From positions 173,431 to 237,430 of the forward strand of contig JAOFTV010000002.1 in the NCBI GenBank assembly GCA_028045305.1: a DNA stretch of 64,000 nucleotides. The letters are read 5' to 3'. The stretch comes from Opitutales bacterium (GTDB taxonomy: Bacteria; Verrucomicrobiota; Verrucomicrobiia; Opitutales; Seribacteraceae). The translations under genes and the position numbers were made by a program. The notes beneath the pieces are model-generated. The model did not search any database. It was not told where the DNA came from and was given only the letters and a program-made list of their open reading frames with translations. Positions 9,871 to 18,800 of this stretch are shown piece by piece. Every line of letters starts with the position of its first letter. The stretch's first letter is position 1.

Positions 9871-12492
9871 ATGGCCCGCCCACTTTTTTCATTCCTAACA
9901 TTTTGGCTTTCTTTTGTCCACCTGCATGCAGATTCTTTTGATCCTGGTAGGTTGACTGCGGTCACCCTGCTTGAGCAACTCAACCAACCCATGGAATTGG
10001 CGGTCGCTCCAGACGGGCGAATCTTTTTTATCGAACTGAATGGAGAGTTTCGGGTACTGGATCCCCAAAAGGGGGAGCCCGCACTGATTCGCAAGTTCGA
10101 AGTAGCCCGCCGGGGAGAGGTGGGATTGATCGGGTTGGCACTCGACCCTAATTTCGAGAACAACAACTGGGTTTATTTACAATATTCTCCAATTGGCCTA
10201 ACCTCCCAAAGAACATCACGCTTCACTCTTCAGGGAAACAAGATCGAGGAAGGTAGCGAGAAAAAATTAATCGAATTCCATGAACCCTTTGGAACCGGGC
10301 CCCACCATGCTGGCTCACTGGAATTTGGACCCGAGGGCTGCCTTTATATTTCCACCGGCGATGATACGAGCCCAGGTGGAGATTCCAAGGGGTATGCCCC
10401 GATCGATGATCGCCCCGGCCAGTTCCGGCTCAGTGCCGAAAAATCCTCCTCCAATCCTTTCAGTTACAACGGTAAGGTTTTGCGCATTCGCCCCATGGAT
10501 GATGGAGGGTACGAAGTTCCTGCAGGTAACCTCTTTCCCAAAGATGGCACCAAAGGGTTGCCAGAGGTTTATGTAATGGGATGCAGGAATCCCTGGAGAA
10601 TCAACCTAAACCAAAAAACAGGCACGCTTTACTTTGGTGATGTCGGACCCGATGCCTACCTCGAGGGGGAACGTGGCCCTGCCGGCCACGATGAGATCAA
10701 TCAGGTAAAACAGGCTGGAAATTTTGGCTGGCCCTATTTTGTGGGCAATAATTTCGCCTATCCCATGCGGAACTTTAATACCTCTGAACTTCATCCCGCC
10801 CAAAACCCAGACGCCCCAGTAAATCATTCACTTTATGTTGAAGGAAATGTCACGCTACCGCCGGCCAAGCCTGCTTTTATTTGGTATCGTACAAAGGGAA
10901 CCCCAGAATTTAAAATTCTCAGAGGCGGAGGACTGCGGAGCAGAGCCTTTGGTCGCACCGCCTGTGCCGGTCCGGTCTTTCATTATAATTCTAAACTTAA
11001 GAGCGAAACCAAACTCCCCAAGCACTTTGATAACTGCCTATTTATTTACGAGTGGACCCGTAACTGGGTCTTTACTGCCCGGCTCGATAAAAACGAAGAA
11101 TTGGTAGACCTTGAACCTTTTATGCCGGATCATTCTTTCATTCGTCCCATCGATATGGAATTTGGACCCGATGGCGCCCTTTATCTAATTGAGTATGGAA
11201 CAACCTGGGGGAAAAACGAAAACGCCAAACTTGTTCGCATTGATTATATCCGTGGCAACCGCCCACCTGTAGCCAAAATTTCCGCAGACCAAACAGCCGG
11301 AAAAGCCCCATTGACGATTCGTCTCTCAAGCGAGGGAAGCCAAGACCCGGACAAGGGCGATACCCTGAGCTATGAATGGCGGAAGATTCCTGGCGATGAC
11401 TCCATTCTCTCCACCTCTCACAACCCCACCCTGACCTTGGAGGATTTCGGGAACCTGAAAATCTCCCTCACCGTAAAAGATGCAGCAGGAGTAAGTGCGA
11501 AGGCAACGCTCCCAGTCTCCGTTGGCAATGGTCGGCCTTCCGTCAAAATCGTCTCTCCCCAAAACGGGGACTTTTTTGAATTTGGTAAACCCATCGAGTG
11601 GGTGGTTGAGGTAAGCGACGAAGAGGATGTGTCGATCGATTCCAACCGGATCAAACTCGCACACAAGGTGGCATTTGGTTCATCCAGCAAACAACCGACG
11701 AGCTTGCAGGGGGAAATTCATCCGGGGCTTGGTTCGATGAAGGCAAGTGATTGTTTTAATTGTCACTCCGTGGCCCAGCAACTGGTGGGCCCCTCTTTTT
11801 CCGCAATTTCCGAAAAATACCAAGGTGTTAAAAAAGCACGAAATGAAGCCGCCCATAGAATTATTCATGGGTCTTCAGGTGTCTGGGGACAAATCCCCAT
11901 GATGCCCCACCCCCAGCACAGTAGTAAAGTTGCCCGGGAAATGGTGGACTGGATTTTTTCTCTGGGACAGGAAGAAGATTCCGTGCAACGGGGAAATTCT
12001 GGATCCCTCATCGTTGAAAAACCAAAGGATACCCCCAACCAATCCCTTCTGCTTCTTGAAGCAAGTTACATGGATGGCGGTGCCCTGCCTGTTGCTCCAC
12101 TCAGGGGGTCCCAACTCATCCAACTAAGACCCAGAGAAATCCAAGGAATTGCTGCGGATTTTCACGAAGGTGTAATCCTCTCGGAGAAAGTAGTGGGCCA
12201 CATCGGGCATGGATCCTATCTTTGCTATCAGGGGATTAACCTAACTGGCATTACTGAAGTGGTTGCTAAAGTTGCCAGTGCCGGGGCAGGTGCTGAAGTG
12301 CAATTGCGCATTGGTTCGTCCAAAGGTAAATTAATTGGCAAAACTTTAGTGAGTCCCAACGGCAGTTGGTCCGAATATTTTGATCAAACTACTACCATAT
12401 CTCCAACCGCCGGAAGGCATGATCTCTATGTGTGCTTTCACAAACCAGGTAAAAATGGTTTAATGAATTTGGCCTCTCTTCAATTTAATTGA
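9871..12492 (+). CDS. Secreted PQQ-type sugar dehydrogenase fused to PKD, cytochrome c and CBM6-like domains
   Basis: 873 residues from the ATG at 9871; a TTG 12 bases upstream is less likely. After a signal peptide (to about residue 20) comes a glucose/sorbosone dehydrogenase beta-propeller (about 26-460) with ELAVAPDGRIFFIE, RRGEVGLIGLALDPNF and GCRNPWRI. A PKD-like domain follows (about 464-550). Next is a class I cytochrome c (about 620-700) with haem motif CFNCH and likely axial Met in IPMMPHP, then a carbohydrate-binding beta-sandwich resembling CBM6 (about 725-873). It would bind a polysaccharide, oxidise sugars and pass electrons to its own haem outside the cytoplasm; the substrate is unknown. 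It stands alone: fbp is divergent, and 77 A+T-rich bases separate it from the next gene. Confidence 0.88.
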   Translation: MARPLFSFLTFWLSFVHLHADSFDPGRLTAVTLLEQLNQPMELAVAPDGRIFFIELNGEFRVLDPQKGEPALIRKFEVARRGEVGLIGLALDPNFENNNWVYLQYSPIGLTSQRTSRFTLQGNKIEEGSEKKLIEFHEPFGTGPHHAGSLEFGPEGCLYISTGDDTSPGGDSKGYAPIDDRPGQFRLSAEKSSSNPFSYNGKVLRIRPMDDGGYEVPAGNLFPKDGTKGLPEVYVMGCRNPWRINLNQKTGTLYFGDVGPDAYLEGERGPAGHDEINQVKQAGNFGWPYFVGNNFAYPMRNFNTSELHPAQNPDAPVNHSLYVEGNVTLPPAKPAFIWYRTKGTPEFKILRGGGLRSRAFGRTACAGPVFHYNSKLKSETKLPKHFDNCLFIYEWTRNWVFTARLDKNEELVDLEPFMPDHSFIRPIDMEFGPDGALYLIEYGTTWGKNENAKLVRIDYIRGNRPPVAKISADQTAGKAPLTIRLSSEGSQDPDKGDTLSYEWRKIPGDDSILSTSHNPTLTLEDFGNLKISLTVKDAAGVSAKATLPVSVGNGRPSVKIVSPQNGDFFEFGKPIEWVVEVSDEEDVSIDSNRIKLAHKVAFGSSSKQPTSLQGEIHPGLGSMKASDCFNCHSVAQQLVGPSFSAISEKYQGVKKARNEAAHRIIHGSSGVWGQIPMMPHPQHSSKVAREMVDWIFSLGQEEDSVQRGNSGSLIVEKPKDTPNQSLLLLEASYMDGGALPVAPLRGSQLIQLRPREIQGIAADFHEGVILSEKVVGHIGHGSYLCYQGINLTGITEVVAKVASAGAGAEVQLRIGSSKGKLIGKTLVSPNGSWSEYFDQTTTISPTAGRHDLYVCFHKPGKNGLMNLASLQFN

Positions 12493-12569
12493 AAATAAAA
12501 TTGTCTTAGTTATATCCTCCCAACCTATCTTTATATTATAAATTACAAAATTTTAATATTTAATTAAAG

Positions 12570-14876
12570 ATGCCCAAAGCAAAAAGGGAGACTATTCTAT
12601 TTCACCTCCTTAGGACTGTATTCTGGATTATTGTTTCCGGAAACCATTGGCTTTCAGCAACCCCAAAGCCAGTAAAAGGCAAAGATATATTCCTCAAACA
12701 TTGTGCAGAATGTCATGGAAATCGAGGAGAAGGTGTCGATGACGAATACAGTAAACCTCTGATCGGAGATTGGCCCCGAGATAAGTTAACTCAATATATA
12801 GAAGAGACGATGCCAGATTACGATCCAGCCCTAGTAAAAGGTCAGGAGGCGGAAACCGTATCTCATTACATCTACAATACCTTTTATCAAAAGCCGGGAT
12901 TATTTGCTAAGACAACTAAACCGGAACTTGCTCACTTAACAAATCGACAATACCGACAATCCGTGGCCGACCTTTTTGCACAATTTGAGGGGAAGCCCAA
13001 AATTACAAATCCACGCCATGGATTAGTGGGAAAATACTTCAATACAGAAGGAATGAATAAGCGAAAGAGTATACACACCGAAAAAATTGATTCCGTAATT
13101 GATTTTAATTACTCGAACAAGTCGCCATTGAAAGGAATGAATCCAAACAAATTTTCAATTTACTGGGAAGGTTCTATACTGCCGCGAGAATCTGGTTGGT
13201 ATGAATTTTTTGTAAAATCTCCCAACGGTTTTGAATTTAGAATAAATCAAAAAAATTCATCCCCTACGATAGAGCAGAAAGTTTCCACAGGGATGCTTCA
13301 TGAAACAAGTGCCAAACTGTATTTGCTCGGTGGACGCCCCTACCCATTCTCCCTAAATTATTTCAAGTTTGATGATCCCAAAGCCTCGATTGAGCTAAGG
13401 TGGAAAACTCCCATTGGAAAAAAAGAGATCATTCCAGCTGATTATTTCTACACGCAGGTTGTCCCTCCTTCCTTTGTTATTCAGCAAAAACTTCCACCCG
13501 ATGATGCATCACATGGATATGAACGGGGCACTCAAGTGGACGGCACCTGGGATGAAGCAATTACCTATGCTGCTTTGGATGCGGCAAAATATGCCAGTAG
13601 TAAAATAATGCGACTGGCTAAACCTAATAATGGTGAAGAAAAACAACAGATCATTCCAATCGTAGAAAACTTTGTCCGCTTTGCATTTCGAGAAAAACTT
13701 AGTGAAGAAGAATTGACTCAATATGTCCGGTTAAAATTCTCAGAACAAGAACCACATAACACTACCATAGAAAAAATCGTTCTCTTTACTTTAAAATCTC
13801 CACGATTTCTTTATCCGGAGTGGCAAACATTGGCAAAAAAAGAACCTGACCCCTATGTGATAGCCTCCAGACTGGCACTCTATTTCTGGGACTCCATACC
13901 TGATCAACGAATGCATAAATTGATCGAATCAAACAACTTGCACAAGAAAATCCACTTCGAAAAACAGGCTAAAATCATGCTAAAGGACTCCCGAACTAAA
14001 GCTAAATTCACCGAGTTCATGATTGCTTGGCTGGATATGAAAAACAAGGAACTCCCCCGGCTCGACCACAAAAAGTTTCCAAATTTCTCGGCTTTGCTAG
14101 CACTTGATTTACGAAGGTCTCTATTGCAATGGGTCGAAAATAATGTCTGGGAAAAGAGCTTTAAATGGAATTCTTTTCTGGGGATGGATAAGGTTTATGT
14201 GAACGCGAGAATCGCGGAATTTTACGGCATCCAATATCCCAAAAATCAGAAAAAGGAAGAATTTTGGGAAATTGATTCATCAATAATCGGGCGTGAGGGT
14301 TTGCATACACACCCTTATGTTTTGGTTAGTCATTCTTACCCTGACGAAAGTTCCCCCATCCACCGTGGAATCTTCACAAGTCGTAAAATTCTGGGGAGGA
14401 TGCTTCGACCACCTACTGAAGCTGTATCCTTTGAGAATTCCGAATTTGATCCATCATGGACGATGAGACGAAAAGTCGAAGAACTTACCAAATCTGCAAA
14501 TTGTATGAGCTGTCACGATCTTATTAACCCCACAGGGTTTCTCCTGGAAGGCTATGATGCAGCCGGGAAAAAACGATCCAAGATACTGGGACAACCGATC
14601 GATCTTCGGGTAAATTATTTGGATAGTGATGGATCTAAAAGAAGCTTTGAAAAAGCAGGGGATCTTATCGATCATGCATTGCAGAGCTCGATGCCTCCCA
14701 AAAGTTTTGTTTATGAACTGCTCAAGTATCTTGCCAAACAACCTTCGGAAAGCTTTGTTAAAGTTGCTACAAGCAATCTTTCAAAAAGTTTGAAAAACAA
14801 TCATCTGAGTATTCCTGATCTTTATATGAAACTGTGTTATCAGGCTGCCTTTAATGGAATCAATTGGATTAAATAA
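12570..14876 (+). CDS. DUF1592/DUF1588/DUF1585 cytochrome protein with PA14 domain
   Basis: 768 residues, exported (hydrophobic segment about 10-30). It begins with a cytochrome c domain (haem motif CAECH at 45-49; candidate axial Met in ETMPDYDP), then a short DUF1587-like segment LTNRQYRQSVADLF. A PA14-like sugar-binding beta-sandwich follows (about 150-290; ending near KTPIGKKEIIPADYFY). The rest is the DUF1592, DUF1588 and DUF1585 block, with a second haem motif CMSCH at 645-649 followed by DLINPTGFLLEGYD. Such proteins are typical of PVC bacteria and always pair with DUF1552 proteins, as here; their biochemical role is undefined. The codons are markedly A+T-rich compared with the genes on either side. 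Confidence 0.85.
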   Translation: MPKAKRETILFHLLRTVFWIIVSGNHWLSATPKPVKGKDIFLKHCAECHGNRGEGVDDEYSKPLIGDWPRDKLTQYIEETMPDYDPALVKGQEAETVSHYIYNTFYQKPGLFAKTTKPELAHLTNRQYRQSVADLFAQFEGKPKITNPRHGLVGKYFNTEGMNKRKSIHTEKIDSVIDFNYSNKSPLKGMNPNKFSIYWEGSILPRESGWYEFFVKSPNGFEFRINQKNSSPTIEQKVSTGMLHETSAKLYLLGGRPYPFSLNYFKFDDPKASIELRWKTPIGKKEIIPADYFYTQVVPPSFVIQQKLPPDDASHGYERGTQVDGTWDEAITYAALDAAKYASSKIMRLAKPNNGEEKQQIIPIVENFVRFAFREKLSEEELTQYVRLKFSEQEPHNTTIEKIVLFTLKSPRFLYPEWQTLAKKEPDPYVIASRLALYFWDSIPDQRMHKLIESNNLHKKIHFEKQAKIMLKDSRTKAKFTEFMIAWLDMKNKELPRLDHKKFPNFSALLALDLRRSLLQWVENNVWEKSFKWNSFLGMDKVYVNARIAEFYGIQYPKNQKKEEFWEIDSSIIGREGLHTHPYVLVSHSYPDESSPIHRGIFTSRKILGRMLRPPTEAVSFENSEFDPSWTMRRKVEELTKSANCMSCHDLINPTGFLLEGYDAAGKKRSKILGQPIDLRVNYLDSDGSKRSFEKAGDLIDHALQSSMPPKSFVYELLKYLAKQPSESFVKVATSNLSKSLKNNHLSIPDLYMKLCYQAAFNGINWIK

Positions 14877-14884
14877 TTTCTGCT

Positions 14885-16219
14885 ATGAATTTAAATCGGC
14901 TAAGTAGAAGATCTGCACTTAAGAACATCGGTTTATCTGCACTTTCCCTACCGATTCTTGCCCAATCAACGAGTCTCTTCGCAGATACTCAGTCTCCCAA
15001 GGCACCAAAGCAAAGACTGGTTGTCATGTTTAGCCCAAACGGCACCATACCTGAACATTTTTGGCCAAAAAGAATTGGAGAAGATTTCGAACACAATACG
15101 ATTCTCAAACCCCTTGAGCCATTTCACGACAAATTACTTATTCTAAGAAATTTGCATAATAAGGTAGGTGGCGATGGCGATAGTCACATGAGGGGAATGA
15201 GCTGCCTGCTCACTGGAATCGAGCTTTTCCCGGGCAATGTAATGGGAGGAGGAGGCACTCCAGCTGGTTGGCCAAAGGGAATTTCCATAGACCGGGAGAT
15301 TTGCAAACATTTTCAAAGCAACACGGAAACAAGGACTCGATTTGGAGGTCTTCATTTTGGAGTTGGCATAAAGGATTCGGCAGACCCATGGACACGAATG
15401 TCTTACGACGGCCCCAACCAACCCGTTACTCCTTTGGCAGATCCTTATGAAGCACATCGAAAGTTGTACGGTAACATTCAGGAGAAAAAAAAGGTTCGGT
15501 CGATTCTCGATGATTTACGTAACGATTTTAAAAAAGTGGCCGATCAATTACCGGAATCAGATCGTAAACTTTTGATTGAACATACAAGACTCGTCAACCG
15601 GATGGATAAAGAATACTCAGGGGGAAGAGCATTAACAAAATTGACCGCCAAACCTCCCCAATTACCAGATGGGATAAGAAATCAAAATGACAATCTTCCT
15701 CAACTTGGAAGGATGCAAATTGATATGTTGGTAAACTCGTTGGTCAATGACTTCGCTAGAGTCGCTACTTTGCAGTACACTAAATCTGTCGGACAAGCGA
15801 AAATGAACTGGCTGGACATTGAAAACTCCCATCATTCCCTTTCTCACGAACCTGACAAAAATAAAGACGCCTACGACAAACTTATTCGTATTAATACTTG
15901 GTTTGCAGAGGAGTTTGCTTACCTCTTACAAAAACTTGAGAATACTCCCGAACCCGGACAAAAAGGATCGATGCTCGACAATACATTGGTTATGTGGACG
16001 AACGAGCTGGGTAAGGGAAACAACCATACCCTTCAACACATTCCTTTTGTCTTGGCAGGAAACGGATTTGGTTTTCGGATGGGCAGATCCTATTGGTGCG
16101 GAGATCAAAATAATTCGCACAACCGATTACTTCTCAGTTTGGCCCATGCGGTTGGACATCCTTTGGAAACTTTTGGCAATCCATCTCTTTGCAAAGGCGG
16201 ACCTCTCGATCTTTCCTGA
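14885..16219 (+). CDS. DUF1552 protein, Tat-type export signal
   Basis: 444 residues. The N-terminus NRLSRRSALKNIGLSALSLP is a twin-arginine-like signal. RLVVMFSPNGTIPEHFWP follows, with SHMRGMSCLLTG, the signature region of DUF1552 proteins, and TLVMWTNELGKGNNH near the C-terminus. The last motif resembles the alkaline-phosphatase-like fold also seen in DUF1501 proteins. It begins 8 bases after the DUF1592 gene and shares its A+T-rich codons, so the two form one transcription unit and probably one functional pair. Function is unknown. The 220 bases after it hold nothing recognisable. Confidence 0.87.
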   Translation: MNLNRLSRRSALKNIGLSALSLPILAQSTSLFADTQSPKAPKQRLVVMFSPNGTIPEHFWPKRIGEDFEHNTILKPLEPFHDKLLILRNLHNKVGGDGDSHMRGMSCLLTGIELFPGNVMGGGGTPAGWPKGISIDREICKHFQSNTETRTRFGGLHFGVGIKDSADPWTRMSYDGPNQPVTPLADPYEAHRKLYGNIQEKKKVRSILDDLRNDFKKVADQLPESDRKLLIEHTRLVNRMDKEYSGGRALTKLTAKPPQLPDGIRNQNDNLPQLGRMQIDMLVNSLVNDFARVATLQYTKSVGQAKMNWLDIENSHHSLSHEPDKNKDAYDKLIRINTWFAEEFAYLLQKLENTPEPGQKGSMLDNTLVMWTNELGKGNNHTLQHIPFVLAGNGFGFRMGRSYWCGDQNNSHNRLLLSLAHAVGHPLETFGNPSLCKGGPLDLS

Positions 16220-16439
16220 TAGAATTATTTAAATTACTGCCTCCCTTTTGCAACAGCCTGGCATTTCGCAAAACTTACCTTTGCCTTTTTTTACAACCAC
16301 CGGTCATTCCAAGCTTCGAACATCAAAAATCGTTGATCGGACCAAGGGATTATTTACTCAATACTCTATCGAAAAATTGTACATCAAATCGTTGGTTACT
16401 TATTGCCTTATTCCCAAGGGACATACAAGTGTATAGCTA

Positions 16440-18800
16440 ATGTACTTAACCCGTTTCCTTTGGATTTTTTTATGCTCCACAAAATTTGTTCTTGGAGAAA
16501 TCGACTTCAATCGAGATATCCGTCCCATCCTCTCAGATAAGTGTTTTTCCTGCCACGGCCCGGATGAGCACGGCAGAAAGGCAGACTTACGACTCGATAT
16601 AGAATCTGAGGCAAAGAGCGATGACCTGATGGCGATTATCGCGGGCAACCCAGATGAAAGTGAGATGATTTATCGCATTCATTCAGATGACGAGGATGAA
16701 CTTATGCCCCCGCCCGAGATCGGAAAACCTCTGACCAAAAAAGAAAAACAAATCCTCGAGCAATGGATCAAGGAAGGAGCTGTCTGGGCGGATCATTGGG
16801 CCTATGTTCCTCCAGTTGATCATCCCACTCCTGAGATAAAGGACATGCAATGGCAGACTCACTGGATCGATCCATTCGCTCTCTCAGACATCGAAAAAAG
16901 AAATTTCCGCCCCGCCAAAGAGGCCGACCCCGTCACCCTTGTCCGCCGTTTGCACTTCGACCTGACCGGCCTGCCTCCAGCACCCGAGGTGGTTCAGTCC
17001 TTTGCATCCGATCCTTCAGACAAATCCTATTCCCGTTTAATCGAAGACCTCCTCGACTCTCCCCACTTTGGCGAACGCCTCGCCACCTACTGGCTGGACC
17101 TCGTGCGTTATGCGGACACCGTCGGGTACCACGGAGATCAACCCCATAACATATCTCCCTACCGCGACTGGGTCATCCAAGCATTTAATAACAACATGCC
17201 CTTTGACCAGTTTACCCGCGAGCAATTGGCCGGCGATCTCCTCCCCGGTTCCACCACCCAGCAAAAGGTGGCATCCGGTTACAACCGACTCCTCCAGACC
17301 ACTCACGAGGGAGGCCTGCAACTCAAGGAGTACGATGCGATCTATGCCGCCGATCGGGTACGTAATGTATCGGAGGTATGGATGGGGGCGACCGTCGGTT
17401 GTGCCCAGTGCCATGACCACAAGTATGACCCCTATACCATCAAGGACCACTATGCCCTCGCCTCCTTCTTTGCCGATCTTGGCGACCGTGGGTTTAACGG
17501 AAACTCCTTACCCACCAAGCGGCCACCAGAAATTCAGATTTTCACCCCGGAGCAGCAGGCTAAAATTGACCAACTTACAGAGGAGATAGCCCAAGCACTA
17601 CCCCAAGAAATTATTCCTCAGTGGAACGCACTTGAGAACAACCATACCGAATTTTCCAGCCAACTTAGGAAAGCGAGGAATAACAGAAAAGATCGATGGA
17701 AGAAGAAACTTGCCGAACTGGAACCCAAGTATCTTGAACTGACCGACCAGGCTACCATCGACCGCTACCGAGCATTAGTAGGCAAAAAGAAAAAAGTGGA
17801 AAATCAAGGTATTTGGACCATGGTTTCCCGGGCGGTTAAACCTCGAACTATGCGGGTTCTTCCGAGAGGAAATTGGATGGATGAAAGCGGACCTGTCGTG
17901 CTTCCTTCCGTCCCTGAATTCCTCGGTAGCATACAAACAGACAACAAACTACTGACTCGGCTCGATCTCGCCAATTGGCTTACGGACACTGAAAAAGGAA
18001 TTGGTCTATTCAATGCCCGGGTGTTGGCCAACCGCATTTGGTACCTCCTGTTCGGACGGGGTTTGGCACCCGACCTCACCGATTTTGGCGGACAGGGCAC
18101 CCCGCCAAATCACCCCGAATTACTGGACAGGCTGGCCCTCTCTCTCGTCAAAAAAAACTGGGACCTCAAAGCCTTCATCGGAGACATTCTTCTCAGCAAA
18201 ACCTATCGGCAGTCCACCCTACCCCCGGCCGGAGAGTTCAGCTTTCAGGTTGCCCGCCGCCTGCCCGCGGAGTTCGTGCGCGACAACACTCTTGCGATCA
18301 GCGGATTACTTGTTCCCACCATCGGGGGACCCAGCGTAAAACCCTTACAGCCCGCCGGGTACTATCGTCACCTAAACTTTCCTCAAAGAACCTACGAGGC
18401 AGACAAAGGCGAGGCTCTTGGGCGACGAGGGCTCTATGTCCACTGGCAAAGGCAATTTCTCCACCCCATGCTCAAAGCCTTTGATGCCCCCAGCCGGGAG
18501 GAATGTTCCGCGGAGCGTCCCCAATCCAACACCCCTCTTGCGGCCCTTGTTCTGCTCAATGACCCTACCTTTCTGGAAGCCGCCAAGTTCTTCGCTAAAA
18601 AAATTACCAGCGAGGGTGGTTCATCCGTGGAAGAGCGGCTCAGCTATGCATTTCAACATGCAGTTTCCAGACCTCCAGATACATTCGAACAAAAAACCTT
18701 AGCCGCTTTACTGGAGATTAAAGAACCCACAACAGAGACGGACTGGACACCGGTGGCCCGGGCCGTGCTCAACCTTGCCGAAACCAATTTAAGACGATGA
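16440..18800 (+). CDS. PSCyt1/DUF1549/DUF1553 cytochrome protein, compact form
   Basis: 786 residues, shorter than the 1000 or more usual for the family. Signal peptide 1-19; PSCyt1 haem-binding domain with CFSCHGPDEHGRKADLRLD (haem motif at 35-39) and Met in ELMPPPE; DUF1549 at about 130-345 with VRRLHFDLTGLPP and a second haem motif CAQCH at 321-325; DUF1553 at about 500-760 with RVLANRIWYLLFGRGL and PQSNTPLAALVLLNDP. The carbohydrate-binding insert usually found between the last two domains is missing and replaced by a charged linker. The stop overlaps the next start by 4 nt (ATGA), so it is translationally coupled to the DUF1501 gene. Function is unknown; electron transfer outside the cytoplasm is plausible. 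Confidence 0.9.
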   Translation: MYLTRFLWIFLCSTKFVLGEIDFNRDIRPILSDKCFSCHGPDEHGRKADLRLDIESEAKSDDLMAIIAGNPDESEMIYRIHSDDEDELMPPPEIGKPLTKKEKQILEQWIKEGAVWADHWAYVPPVDHPTPEIKDMQWQTHWIDPFALSDIEKRNFRPAKEADPVTLVRRLHFDLTGLPPAPEVVQSFASDPSDKSYSRLIEDLLDSPHFGERLATYWLDLVRYADTVGYHGDQPHNISPYRDWVIQAFNNNMPFDQFTREQLAGDLLPGSTTQQKVASGYNRLLQTTHEGGLQLKEYDAIYAADRVRNVSEVWMGATVGCAQCHDHKYDPYTIKDHYALASFFADLGDRGFNGNSLPTKRPPEIQIFTPEQQAKIDQLTEEIAQALPQEIIPQWNALENNHTEFSSQLRKARNNRKDRWKKKLAELEPKYLELTDQATIDRYRALVGKKKKVENQGIWTMVSRAVKPRTMRVLPRGNWMDESGPVVLPSVPEFLGSIQTDNKLLTRLDLANWLTDTEKGIGLFNARVLANRIWYLLFGRGLAPDLTDFGGQGTPPNHPELLDRLALSLVKKNWDLKAFIGDILLSKTYRQSTLPPAGEFSFQVARRLPAEFVRDNTLAISGLLVPTIGGPSVKPLQPAGYYRHLNFPQRTYEADKGEALGRRGLYVHWQRQFLHPMLKAFDAPSREECSAERPQSNTPLAALVLLNDPTFLEAAKFFAKKITSEGGSSVEERLSYAFQHAVSRPPDTFEQKTLAALLEIKEPTTETDWTPVARAVLNLAETNLRR

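Noticed and set aside
16220..16439. Short ORFs and possible regulatory RNA in the 220-base gap
   Set aside because: No hairpin, repeat or conserved peptide could be found; the short frames look random.
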